A DNA stretch of 64,000 nt, taken from positions 5,682,001 through 5,746,000 of the forward strand of contig JAWNZC010000348.1 in NCBI GenBank assembly GCA_035771165.1, written 5' to 3'. The stretch is from Paragorgia papillata (Eukaryota > Cnidaria > Anthozoa > Scleralcyonacea > Coralliidae). Below are positions 52,501 to 61,715 of the stretch, in pieces. The translations under genes and the position numbers were made by a program. The notes below the pieces were generated by a model. The model was not told the origin of the DNA. It saw only the letters and a list, made by a program, of their open reading frames with translations, and made no database searches. Positions within the stretch are counted from its first letter, which is position 1. The number at the start of each line of letters is the position of its first letter.

Positions 52501-54710
52501 ATGTAATATTAAATAAAATAATGCAGGTTTAAGTCCTATTACTCATTGCTTCCTAGGTTGTGTAAGGGTTCTCCCTTTGACAAGTAAAATCGGCTAGTGG
52601 CATTAAAGTACAGTAATATATAGAGGCTGTTTTTGGCTGGCTCAGGCAGAAATGGGCTAATTAAACTATTATTAATAATAATAATAATATCTTTAAATTT
52701 AAAATTTGTACAGTTTGCAGCAGTAATCGTCTTGGGAGCATTCTCTGGTTTGCTGGATCAAACTATTGGAAACATCAACACTCTCTTTGAAGCTGCAACG
52801 ATTACTGATAAGCCTGTTATACTTTTATCAAATGATTCACTAGCTTTTCTTCTTCAACCAGTGAGTACTTTAACTATTTTTATTGATAGGGTGTTAGTAA
52901 ACGAAATACTGACGTGTCGAGCGGACCCTTCATCAGAGTAAAATGTTACGCTTGTGACGTCGCTACATCAGTAGTCATTTTGTTACTAAAAACCTCGGAA
53001 GTTTAGCACCTTTAATTTTCACTTTGCTCTAAATAACTAAAACATTGCCTTTATAGCCTAACGCATTACTCTACTTATTTTATTGATACACTGGTAGATA
53101 ATTGATCTTGGTGCTAAATGAGAGAAAAATAAACTAACCTCTTTTAATTTTTAATTAGTATATATACTCATATAATTATATATTTGTGTGTGTTATACCT
53201 ATCTGACACAAAGGGTTAACCGTGATTTTTAATAACTAAATGTAATATATTGCAAAGAACTATATCAATAGAAGGTAAAGCTAGACTGAACGCCAGCCGC
53301 CGATCTCATCTCGTGCAGACTCGTTCTCACTCGCTGAGAGAGGCCTCTCAGCGAGTGAGAACGAGATGAGATCGGCGGCTGGCGTTCAGTCTAAGGTAAA
53401 GCCTGTTTATAAAATTTTGTTTTGTTTAGGGTAAACATAAGATTGATGTGAACTCAGGTCTTGAAGGTAGTACATGTGGTTTGCTTCCCATGGGTGCCAA
53501 ATGTGAGAACGTTACAACTACAGGACTCAAGTGGAACCTTAGTGAGTAGTAATTGCCGGAAAAATCGCAAATGTACAAAAACAAATTGGCTTTTTTGGTA
53601 GTACTAATAAAAAAACAGGTACGCACTGCGTACATGCGTCTACAGATTTAAAGGTGCTGCGTGTTACACGGTGCATTTTTTTCGTGAAACGGCAATGGTT
53701 TGTGAACCAAAGAAAGCGAGATAAGTTTCACATGGAGTGTTACACGATGCGGATGTGTAAAGTTTGTGAAATTTGCCACGTACCGGCGTTCAGTGTATGA
53801 GGCTGGCATAATCTTAATGATGGTTTTTGGCCGCCGCGCAAAACCTGTAAGACCATGAGAACGAGTTTGCTCGTCGCTTGTCATATCACGCGTCCGGGCG
53901 ACTGTGGCTTGACGAAACATAGTCAAGCACATAGTAGAAACATCCATGCTGCTGACATGGCGCTACATGGCTGTGTAAACGCAACCTGTAGACGCAAAAA
54001 GGAAATTTTAAAGGATATAAGTACGGTTTAGTAAACGAGCAGGAATGTGTTTTACTCTGTCTAACACCAGACGATTTAAAAAGACCATTACTCTGATAGG
54101 AAGGAGGATCTTGCCTGCCCAATTCATGTTAGCATAGCAAAGATTGTTTAGCTGTTGTTTGAGCTGATTTAAGCTCGCAAAGCATTGTGGTTAGATCAAT
54201 TTTGATACCGTTAAGCCCTAATCAAACGAGAACGCAAGTCATCGCAAGTTCGCAGTCACAAATTTCTTTGTCACGGTACATAATATTTTCGGGAAATTAT
54301 TCAGAGCGGCTGGCTGAGATAGCGTGACTGCCAACTTGCGATGACTTGCGTTCTCGTTTGATTAGGGCTTTAGGTTTGGTACTTTATGTAGATCTGGCCC
54401 CAACACAAACCCTAACTCAGAACTTGGTCCACATTGGACACTCGTATGAACTGATTATCGTTAATTATATATACTAGCTATATGATATAAGTCATCATAA
54501 CAATATAGCACTACATTATTTATTGATATATGTATGCATAATGTATTTATTGCTATAACAGTAAAAGTTATTGCTGTATTCTTTTAACTTCTAGCTAACC
54601 ATGCCTTGGAATTTGGAAAGCTAATCAGTACTTCAAATGCATTTGATGGAAGTGGTTCAGTTGAGATAGAAACAAGCCACCCACTTCTCTGGACAATGGC
54701 AATTGTATGA
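49591..54710 (+). CDS. TPK1: Thiamin pyrophosphokinase (TPK1)
   Basis: Eight exons in phase: 49591-49657, 49770-49850, 49985-50051, 51047-51125, 51900-51989, 52714-52860, 53430-53541, 54595-54710; 252 residues (human 243). The enzyme transfers pyrophosphate from ATP to thiamine to make thiamine diphosphate in the cytosol. Motifs in order: [19 protein letters not shown] (nucleotide/Mg site); [40 protein letters not shown]; then the C-terminal TPK-binding domain with [28 protein letters not shown] and HPLLWTMAI. Two family positions differ: the Asp of TP-D-QDHTD is Ser, and the Arg of G-R-x-DQ is Leu. Exon 8 ends MAIV-stop, but the sequence after MAI is also a GTATGA donor (see 57434). Introns carry several MITEs. 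Confidence 0.93.
50512..50797. mobile_element. Hairpin MITE, relative of 15444-17604
   Basis: TGAAAATTAAGTTTGTCTTATTT at the left is mirrored by AAATAAGACAAACTTAATTTTC at the right, and GAGTAACATATTT / AAATATGTTAC follows inside. Lies in TPK1 intron 3. Confidence 0.75.
53283..53396. repeat. Near-perfect 110-bp hairpin in TPK1 intron 6
   Basis: The left arm AGACTGAACGCCAGCCGCCG continuing to GCTGAGAG is matched by the right arm to the complementary CGGCGGCTGGCGTTCAGTCT. The arms are essentially identical apart from a 10-nt insertion in the left one. Transcribed as part of TPK1 pre-mRNA. Confidence 0.85.
53613..53970. mobile_element. Uninterrupted copy of the 4088-4800 repeat
   Basis: Carries GCACTGCGTACATGCGTCTAC, GGTGCTGCGTGTTACACGG, CGGCGTTCAGTGTATGAGG, CGCGCAAAACCTGTAAG and AACATCCATGCTGCTGAC in the same order as the split copy. 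Lies in TPK1 intron 7. Confidence 0.7.
54214..54369. mobile_element. Harbinger-like MITE with TTA target duplication
   Basis: AGCCCTAATCAAACGAGAAC at the left and GTTCTCGTTTGATTAGGGCT at the right, flanked by TTA on both sides. A shorter relative of the element at 32809-33032. Lies in TPK1 intron 7. Confidence 0.85.
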
Positions 54711-54871
54711 TTGATTTTGCAAAAACTTAAATCAGTAGACCAATTATTGTTAGTTATTCGTTACGGCTGCGATATGCCGGGCTGACAAGTTTTTGAAACT
54801 TTGTCTATTTTTGTATCTCTTACATACTGTTTCAGGTTACTTTGACGGACTAAGGGTCTAAGTGTTTAGAT

Positions 54872-54985
54872 GTTCGTCCCCAAGTTTGTTTTGACCTTTG
54901 CATTTGATTGGCTACTTGGTTGCTAGTAGCCAATCAAATGCGTATAGTTCAAAACAAACTTGCGAACTTCGAAATGAGCTTTCAA
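54872..54985. repeat. Short palindromic element
   Basis: AAGTTTGTTTTGACCTTTGC and GCATTTGATTGGCTAC are mirrored by GTAGCCAATCAAATGC and GTTCAAAACAAACTTGC. Just upstream of the LINE tail at 55033. Confidence 0.7.
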
Positions 54986-55032
54986 ACATTTCCGTCAAGA
55001 GTAACGTGAAACCGACTGCAGTGGTCTATTGT

Positions 55033-55610
55033 AAAGACCACCAAAACCTTAATCCATGCATTCGTCACATCCAAAATTGATCACAGCAATTCTCTCCTAT
55101 ACGGCCTTCCAAAAAATCTTATAAAAAAACTCCAATCTGTACAAAATGCTGCTGCCCGTCTTATCACTTTTTCCTGCAAACATGATCACATCACTCCTAT
55201 CCTTATGGATCTTCATTGGCTACCCGTTGCAGAACGTATCAAGTTTAAGATCCTCATTCTTACATTCAAATCTCTTAATGGCCAAGCTCCTGTCTACATC
55301 TCCGACCTGATTACACGCTACATTCCACGAAAAACTCTCCGCTCTTCATCCGAAATTCTTCTCAACCGTGTCAATTTTAATCTACTCTCTTACGGCCATC
55401 GATCCTTCTCCGTTGCCGCTCCTGAACTCTGGAACACTTTACCTAGAAGCATCAGATCTTCCCCAAGTCTTTCTATTTTTAAATCCAAAATCAAAGCACA
55501 TCTATTTAAGTCTGTCTTTGATTAGTTTTGAGCTTTTGTAAAGCGCCTAGAGCAGACCTGGATAGGCGCTATATAAATAAATATTATTATTAATATTATT
55601 ATTGTAACTC
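55033..55610 (+). mobile_element. LINE 3' end with C-terminal RT region and (ATT)n tail
   Basis: The frame beginning KTLIHAFVTSKIDHSNSLLY runs through GLPKNLIKKLQSVQNAAARLI, LHWLPVAERIKFKILILTFK and LWNTLPRSIRSSPSLSIFKS to a stop at 55525, the classic C-terminal part of CR1/L2-like ORF2. The 3' end has GATAGGCGCTATATAAAT and then (ATT)n. Strongly 5'-truncated. It lies between the TPK1 stop and the possible alternative exon. Confidence 0.92.
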
Positions 55611-57433
55611 GTTCGTTTTTTACTAATAAAGCTCTTATTGAAAGATTATCTTTTAGACGGGGGTGTAAAATATTTATATTTTCATCGCACTAGTACCTTA
55701 AATTGAGCAGTTCAGTATGTGCATCAAAGGAAGGTAGATTTTCTTAAAATGGAAATAAATCAAATTGTATATCACCACGCACTAAAACGTACACTAGGAA
55801 AACAAGAAATTTTGCTAATTATTTCTTCATTCAGTCGCAAATGTTCCATATATAAGGATCTGGTTGAATGATTGCCGACGTTTGTTGAACGCCTAACCCA
55901 ATAGGAATTTTACTAATAGGAAAACAACCGAGTTACCAAATATAAACTTTTCAACGCAGCAAAGGGAAGGAATCAGACATAGTTTCTCACTACTCTGGCT
56001 TAAAAAGTTTTTCAACGTAGCGTAAAAAGTTACTGTTCATCACAATCCAAGGTTTCGACACTCCGATCTAGTATGTATCACTAGCATGATGCTGATAGGC
56101 CAGCTCTGATAATAGACCACCATCATCGCAATTTATTGGAGCGTGGGCGCTATTTGATATGCCATGCGTTGCTTCCAGACAATGTCTTTGATGGTACTGC
56201 GGATCAATGATAATGAATTCCAATGAACCGAATGGTATAAAACAGGCAAGAATGCGTACTCAGCTTGTTTTAAAAGTTTGATTAACGAGTTTTCCGTATT
56301 AAACAAACGTGCGAAAGTAGTTAGTCGAATATTGTTTTTTCCACTCATCTAGATTTATCGACGGTACTGTATTGTCAAACTTGGATTTCCAAAATATATA
56401 TTTTTTTCCACTATAATGATTATTTTTACCACACACCAATTTTTAACCAAACTGGTTGTCAACAACGGGGCCATTTTATTGATTTGCCATTTGTACTGCA
56501 TTGATTTGCATTTTCACGAAATAATTTTTTTCTTGAAAATATGTGTTTAGCTTCTTTTCGACTCCAAGCTTATAGCTCTCATTATGCTTAGCTCCTCTCA
56601 GCTAAGAAGTTGGAATTGCAAAAAAAATATCTAAATTGAAATACGTGGTAAAGTTCAGTGGTTTTCCTTTACAAGAAATTCCCCCATCCTTCCAACAAGA
56701 GATAATTAGGTATAGATAATTAAGTCAACGACTTTTTAATGACAACACTGTAATTATAACATTATTCATAGTACTCAGTCACTGTACACATTGTCAATCA
56801 AGATATGGTCTGGAAGCAGCAAACTTCAAAAAGCGTCTATAATGAGCTGTGATTTGAGTTGGACACAAACCTATTGTTTTTCACTTATTAATACTTAAAC
56901 AACATGGTTGAGCAATAGGTGAATTTCCAGTGAATTTCAGGGTATTCCATGCGCATCATTTTGCAATTTGCAAAGGAATTGGTGGGCTCTTGGCAGGTTC
57001 CCCACAAAGTAAGCAATGGCAAACAGACTTGCTAGTGAGCCAACAACAGCAGAATAACAGTGTTAAACATCCAGAAACTGTATCTGTACTTTGATTTTAA
57101 ACAGTATGTTTACTTGAGTGAAGCTTGCCAGTTTGTTTGAAAAATAATGCACACACAACATCCTGAAACTTGCTTGTTGAACCTGAATGCTGCTATTAGA
57201 TGAAAAATACATTGTACTCACCATGAACAATTAAAAAGATAGGACAAAGACGTTTGCTGAATGGTGAGTTTCCAGACCATTATTTAATGTACAGTACATT
57301 TTGCTGTAAATACGGCTTTAAGATTTAGGTCTGCATGCCTGCACAATAATTATATTAAAATAAAAGTTCAATATACTGGATCAATAATTATTAATAAATA
57401 AAAATTTCTATAAAAGAACTTTTCTTTTCTCAG
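55611..57433. other. Gene-free stretch before possible TPK1 alternative exon
   Basis: Contains MITE copy 3 of the TAGGTGAGTTTCAG family at 56925-57178 (CTTGCTAGTGAGCCAACAAC, CAGAAACTGTATCTGTACTT). Nothing else recognised; the open frame 56133-56348 lacks support. Confidence 0.55.
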
Positions 57434-57601
57434 TCGTATAATTGTAGTAATTATGAAGATGAAAATACATTTCAACCAAAAGAATGTGTGGAATCCACAT
57501 TGAATGTGCTAGCTCTGTTACATAATGGAACTCATGCAGGAGAATGTTCAGTAAAAATATTTGCTGGTGACATATTTAATAATGTATTCACACGAATTTA
57601 A
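57434..57601 (+). CDS. Possible alternative last exon of TPK1
   Basis: A strong acceptor (TTTTCTTTTCTCAG) opens a 168-nt frame with no internal stop, encoding 55 residues beginning SYNCSNYEDENTFQPKEC and ending at TAA. It joins in phase if TPK1 exon 8 is spliced at the GTATGA after MAI (end 54704). The peptide matches no family I know. Its stop lies 66 bp from the MDH1B stop on the other strand. It could equally be a chance frame. Confidence 0.35.
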   Translation, partial: SYNCSNYEDENTFQPKECVESTLNVLALLHNGTHAGECSVKIFAGDIFNNVFTRI

Positions 57602-57666
57602 GCTGGTGGATGATTTCATGCTGGGTTACACTGATCATATTTTACAAACTTTAATTACTGTACACA

Positions 57667-59076
57667 TTATTGTAAATTACTCTCAGCTAATGTTTTCAGC
57701 ACCTCCTCAGTCTGGGTTTTTAAACTTTCTCCAATTGTTTTGATTTTCTCCAATGCATCATCACTCATTTCCAAATCATCAACAATCTCCCATGAACCAT
57801 TCCCAAACTTGACTGGGAAAGAAAACACAATGTTTTCAGGTATTCCATACCAACCTTCAGAGACTACTCCTAATGATGTGATATCACTGGATGAGTGCCA
57901 CCAATCCTGAATAAAATCTAAAATAGCCCCACCCATTGACATGCTAGGAAACGAATTGTTCTTTTCTTTAAGAGTTGACCCATGGTTCTTCACCTCATTT
58001 AGAAACTCTCCAGCAATCCACTTGTCATCATGAACCATTTCTACAACAGAGCGTGAAAATGGTTTGATATGTGGTGCCCATATTGCACCATCACACCCTC
58101 GCACTTGGGACTTGGTGATGTCAATGTGATCTTCATTTCCAGGACAACCCCAAACAATAAGGTCAGTGATTCCAGATGAGTTGACATTTAATCTTCTTGC
58201 TAGTGCAGCCTTAGCACGGTTTTCTGGTAGTCTTGACAATGCACAGATATTACGTTTAGGAATAGACAGTGCATAAATAGAGATTACACTCGCATGTATG
58301 GTGGCATTTTTACCACAGACAAGAATTTGTGCAGTCTTTTTTGCATCAGTTTCAATTATTTCAGCATATTGCTTGACACTTTGAGCACTTGCTGGTAAGT
58401 CCGAGGTTTCATTTTCTTCAGTGTATGTTGTATCAAGCATTATAATCAAATCACTGTTTTTAAAAGCTTTTGTTGCATCCGAAGTCTGGGTGATATTTCT
58501 CAACAACGCCCATGCGCAGTCATGTACTTCCATAACAATGCCTTCCAAGGCTTCTTGGTTCTCAGGCTTGTCTAATAAAGTCACACTAATGTCTTGTTCG
58601 TATCCAAATATTTCTCCAGTAAGAAGAGAGTTTAGGACTGCATAATTAACAGGCGAAGCACCACCAGTGATGGTGACATGTAACGGATTAATATTCTTGG
58701 CAGCTTTAGCATTTTCTTCGTCTACAACTCGTTTCGTCTCGAGATTCTCTTCGGCTATCTTACACAGCTCGTCACTCATTTTCTTTGACCGAATATTATA
58801 ATAAGCATCAGCCATTTCCATGAAATCATCACAACCTCCGACATATAATCCCTTGCCTCCTCGGTCAACCAGCTCTCTCCAAACAAGAGGTGAATCATTA
58901 TGGGTCCAGCCACGTTCCTCGCAGGTTTTCGCTAGCCATTCTTGCCAATTTTCAGGGGTCACAACTACTTTGTGAACTTTGAGATCTATCAGGTTCTTCT
59001 CTAACTCGTCGGCAAGCATCTCTGCTTTTGCAAAGAATGGACAATCAGCTTTTCCAGCAATAACATACCTAGCCAT
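57667..59076 (-). CDS. MDH1B: MDH1B-like protein (malate dehydrogenase 1B, likely pseudoenzyme)
   Basis: A single uninterrupted ORF of 469 residues. Residues 1-110 are the thioredoxin-like N-terminal extension peculiar to MDH1B (ARYVIAGKADCPFFAKAEML; WRELVDRGGKGLYVGG). From about 130 comes a Rossmann-type dehydrogenase region (VTITGGASPVNYAVLNSLL), then LDKPENQEALEG, SLGVVSEGWYGIP and VFSFPVKFGNGSWEIV near the C-terminus. The catalytic His motif of cytosolic MDH (WGNHS) is WGCPGN here, so the proton-relay His is absent, as in vertebrate MDH1B; malate dehydrogenase activity is doubtful. Family members are linked to motile cilia and sperm. The gene is intronless although mammalian MDH1B has many exons. 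Convergent with TPK1, divergent from the gene at 59219. Confidence 0.93.
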   Translation of the reverse strand: MARYVIAGKADCPFFAKAEMLADELEKNLIDLKVHKVVVTPENWQEWLAKTCEERGWTHNDSPLVWRELVDRGGKGLYVGGCDDFMEMADAYYNIRSKKMSDELCKIAEENLETKRVVDEENAKAAKNINPLHVTITGGASPVNYAVLNSLLTGEIFGYEQDISVTLLDKPENQEALEGIVMEVHDCAWALLRNITQTSDATKAFKNSDLIIMLDTTYTEENETSDLPASAQSVKQYAEIIETDAKKTAQILVCGKNATIHASVISIYALSIPKRNICALSRLPENRAKAALARRLNVNSSGITDLIVWGCPGNEDHIDITKSQVRGCDGAIWAPHIKPFSRSVVEMVHDDKWIAGEFLNEVKNHGSTLKEKNNSFPSMSMGGAILDFIQDWWHSSSDITSLGVVSEGWYGIPENIVFSFPVKFGNGSWEIVDDLEMSDDALEKIKTIGESLKTQTEEVLKTLAESNLQ

Positions 59077-59218
59077 TTTCTCTTTTCTTTTTATTTTCTC
59101 TCGAGTGACAAGTGATTGTTGTTTGGATCTCTGTAACTATGACAACGAGTATCGAAAGTCGAAACGTCATATGCGCCTGCTCATAATGCAGCCGCTGGCC
59201 TAACGTGCGAATTCCAAC
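59077..59218. promoter_or_regulatory. Bidirectional promoter interval with imperfect X-box
   Basis: Only 142 bp lie between the MDH1B start codon (minus) and the start codon at 59219 (plus). At 59133-59146 GTAACTATGACAAC fits the RFX X-box pattern GTNRCC-N2-RGYAAC with one mismatch per half-site. RFX factors drive ciliary genes, so regulation of MDH1B by RFX is a reasonable inference. No TATA box seen. Confidence 0.5.
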
Positions 59219-59326
59219 ATGGCTGCCGAAACACCACCGCATGATGTGCAAGCTCAAGAAACATTAGCGTTAGACTCCGACAAGCAAAAAGAATTTGAAG
59301 AAAAAGTAAAGGTTTTAAAGAAAAAG
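59219..59326 (+). CDS. First coding exon of an unidentified gene
   Basis: ATG at 59219 in good context (CCAACATGG) opens 36 codons beginning MAAETPPHDVQAQET and ending in a Lys/Glu-rich helical stretch (EFEEKVKVLKKK) before a consensus donor GTGAGT, phase 0. I could not identify the protein or a second exon before the window ends. The 3.3-kb hAT element would lie in intron 1. Support comes from start context, codon content, donor and head-to-head placement with MDH1B. Confidence 0.55.
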
Positions 59327-60959
59327 GTGAGTATTATAATATGACAATATCTGTTTTTGTAATTCAATCAATACTCACAGCTTTTGGCTTGCTTTATACC
59401 GTAATACTGCTAGCCTAGATTTGAGTTCGGTTTAATACTGTTGAATAATAGTCTGTAACTCTGTTCACATGTATTTGTATAATTTGACGAGTTTATTGAG
59501 TTCAAGTGAATTTGTGTTAAATTGTGATGACACAAGTCGAAAGTTCAGTGGCGTGCGGTGACCAAAATTGATAGGCAAGCGAACCCCTCTAAGGGGATCT
59601 GGGGGCATGCTCCCCCAGAAAATTTTTGAGTTTGAAACACCCATGAGTGCATTTCCGGTGATTTCTAACCATCTATGTCTTGTCTTACAATGCACAGCAA
59701 AACGTGTTTTGCATCTTCTAGATTATCCGAGAATAGACACTGAAGTTTAGTCATACCGCACGTTTGTGCGCATTTGAATATTTCTGTAGACTATAGTTCA
59801 TGCAATTCACATGCTACAAATAAGTGAAATGTACATTACCTTTTGGTTGCTGTGCAATTCACAACAAGATATCACCAACGACTTGCCTTTCATAACTTTA
59901 TTTCTGAATTTGGAATGATGTACAATGTGTATGGTTTAAAACAAGGTGGCTTGGCACCTATAATTCCCCTGTTTGAAATTGAAAACCTGACTCCTGCTGT
60001 CTTGCATGCGTGTCATTCCTAAGGGCCCAGAGGCAAGTTCATCGTGTGTGTTGGCCAATCAGCTATCAAGTGGTGTTCTTAGAAGCACCGCTTGCTTTTG
60101 CTCTATATTCGTCGAATTGGAGGCTCCCGAACCTAAATTAGCGCATGCGCAATTGGGCAATTCCACGGTAGAATTGGCATTCAGTAAAAAAATTAATTTG
60201 TGAATTTTACAAAATATTTTAGTGATTATGGTAGAAAATAAACCTAAATAACATAAATTGAGCAGAATCCCTAAAAATATTGATTACTGTGAATTTTTAA
60301 GGGTCCGAGAGTAAAGGACATTTTTTGTAGTTTTGGAGTAGTACATGTAAGTATAAGAGCTTATTTGAGAGTGGAATAATGTTATGTATTAGGGCTACAC
60401 AGGAGTTATATTCTTAATGCTAGCAACATTAGACATATATATGTAAGAAAAAATGGTTTATTGGTCAGTAAATATTTTTGAACTTATAATTATTTAATTA
60501 AACTACGACATTCAAAATTTCATGTAATGTCCATCACAAAATATTGCCAAAGTTTATTTCTGTTGCAAGGTAGTACTCTGAATTAATGAAGTACAACTTA
60601 TTTTGTTACTTTATGTATGAACAAGTATGAAAAACTGATAAAACCCAAAAAAAGTTACACACGTGCGCAACAATTAATCATTAAATTATGTAACATCCGT
60701 CACATGTAACGTCCGTCACATTCAAAAGTGGGTAGAGATGTCACTTATCAATACAACTTTTATTGCATTTAAAAAAGAAAATAGTATCACTGGTACTACA
60801 TGAAGGATATACCCCTAATAGCATTACTGCTGACCAGTTTTGATGCTGTATGGTTAGGCATACTGTCTGGAAAGATACTAAATTTAAAATTATTTGTTGG
60901 AAGTAATGCCACTTCCACTCACTGCTGCTCAAAGACACGCCAAGATATCTTATTCTTAG

Positions 60960-61715
60960 TAGGCTGTTGCGGTATTGAAAAAATACCGATATCGGTTATC
61001 GAAAAAAACAAACCGATAATATCGATATATCGATATTTTTCCGCGATGGAAATTAACTAAATTTTAAGCCTAATTTTCACCAGATGCCAGGATATCATAA
61101 GAATAACGTTTTACAAAAGAAAAAGCACCTTTTTCGAAGTGTGAATCGAGCTTTAATGTAACAAATGATATATTTACAATGATATATATATAATATATTT
61201 ACAAGTTTTCCGCCAGAAAGACGAGCATGTTTGCTTGGTCTGGCTTTAGCTGGGCTCTCTGCGAAGTTATAATTTGACCGACTTTACTGAATAGTCTCTC
61301 AGACGGCGAACTGCTGGCAGGAGTTGACACTCGGGATCATGATTCCTTTCCCTTCTTGAAATGATCCCAAACAGCGCTTGGCGGCATGTTGGTATTTCGA
61401 ACGTTGATCTTCGCGCGCAAGAATATGAGGTAGCATTAGGTATTCAGGATGAGTCATAGTTTGACAATAGGTGGCGTGATTTGCCGCAAAGAGAGTCCCG
61501 AAACTTCCGCAACAGAAGTTCAGCAAAAAATCAAGCTACAAAACAGTGATAATCGGTTTTCGCGTGTCTAATACCGATAATATCGTAGATTTCGATATTT
61601 TCAGTAAGATTTCGATATTTTCGGTATATCGATATTTTCAAATTTAAAATACCGAATAACCGATATTTGAAAAAAACCGATAATTATCGATATATCGATA
61701 TACCGCAACAGCCTA
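60960..61715. mobile_element. Nested hAT element, 756 bp, 8-bp target duplication
   Basis: The ends TAGGCTGTTGCGGTAT and ATACCGCAACAGCCTA are inverted, and both ends carry many CGATATCGG and ATCGATATATCG words. Flanked by ATTCTTAG at 60952-60959 and 61716-61723. It retains a tiny transposase relic on the minus strand. Confidence 0.92.
61199..61387 (-). pseudogene. hAT transposase relic: BED start fused to dimerisation end
   Basis: The minus strand from 61387 reads MPPSAVWDHFKKGKES, like the start of a BED zinc finger, then a TGA. In the same frame SSPSERLFSKVGQIITSQRA and LKPDQANMLVFLAENL then stop, the canonical hAT C-terminal dimerisation motif. The whole catalytic core is deleted, leaving the two termini of a ZBED-like transposase side by side. 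Confidence 0.88.

Noticed and set aside
61299..61526. 75-codon minus-strand frame as a gene
   Set aside because: The true signal is in another frame of the same strand, the transposase relic at 61199-61387.
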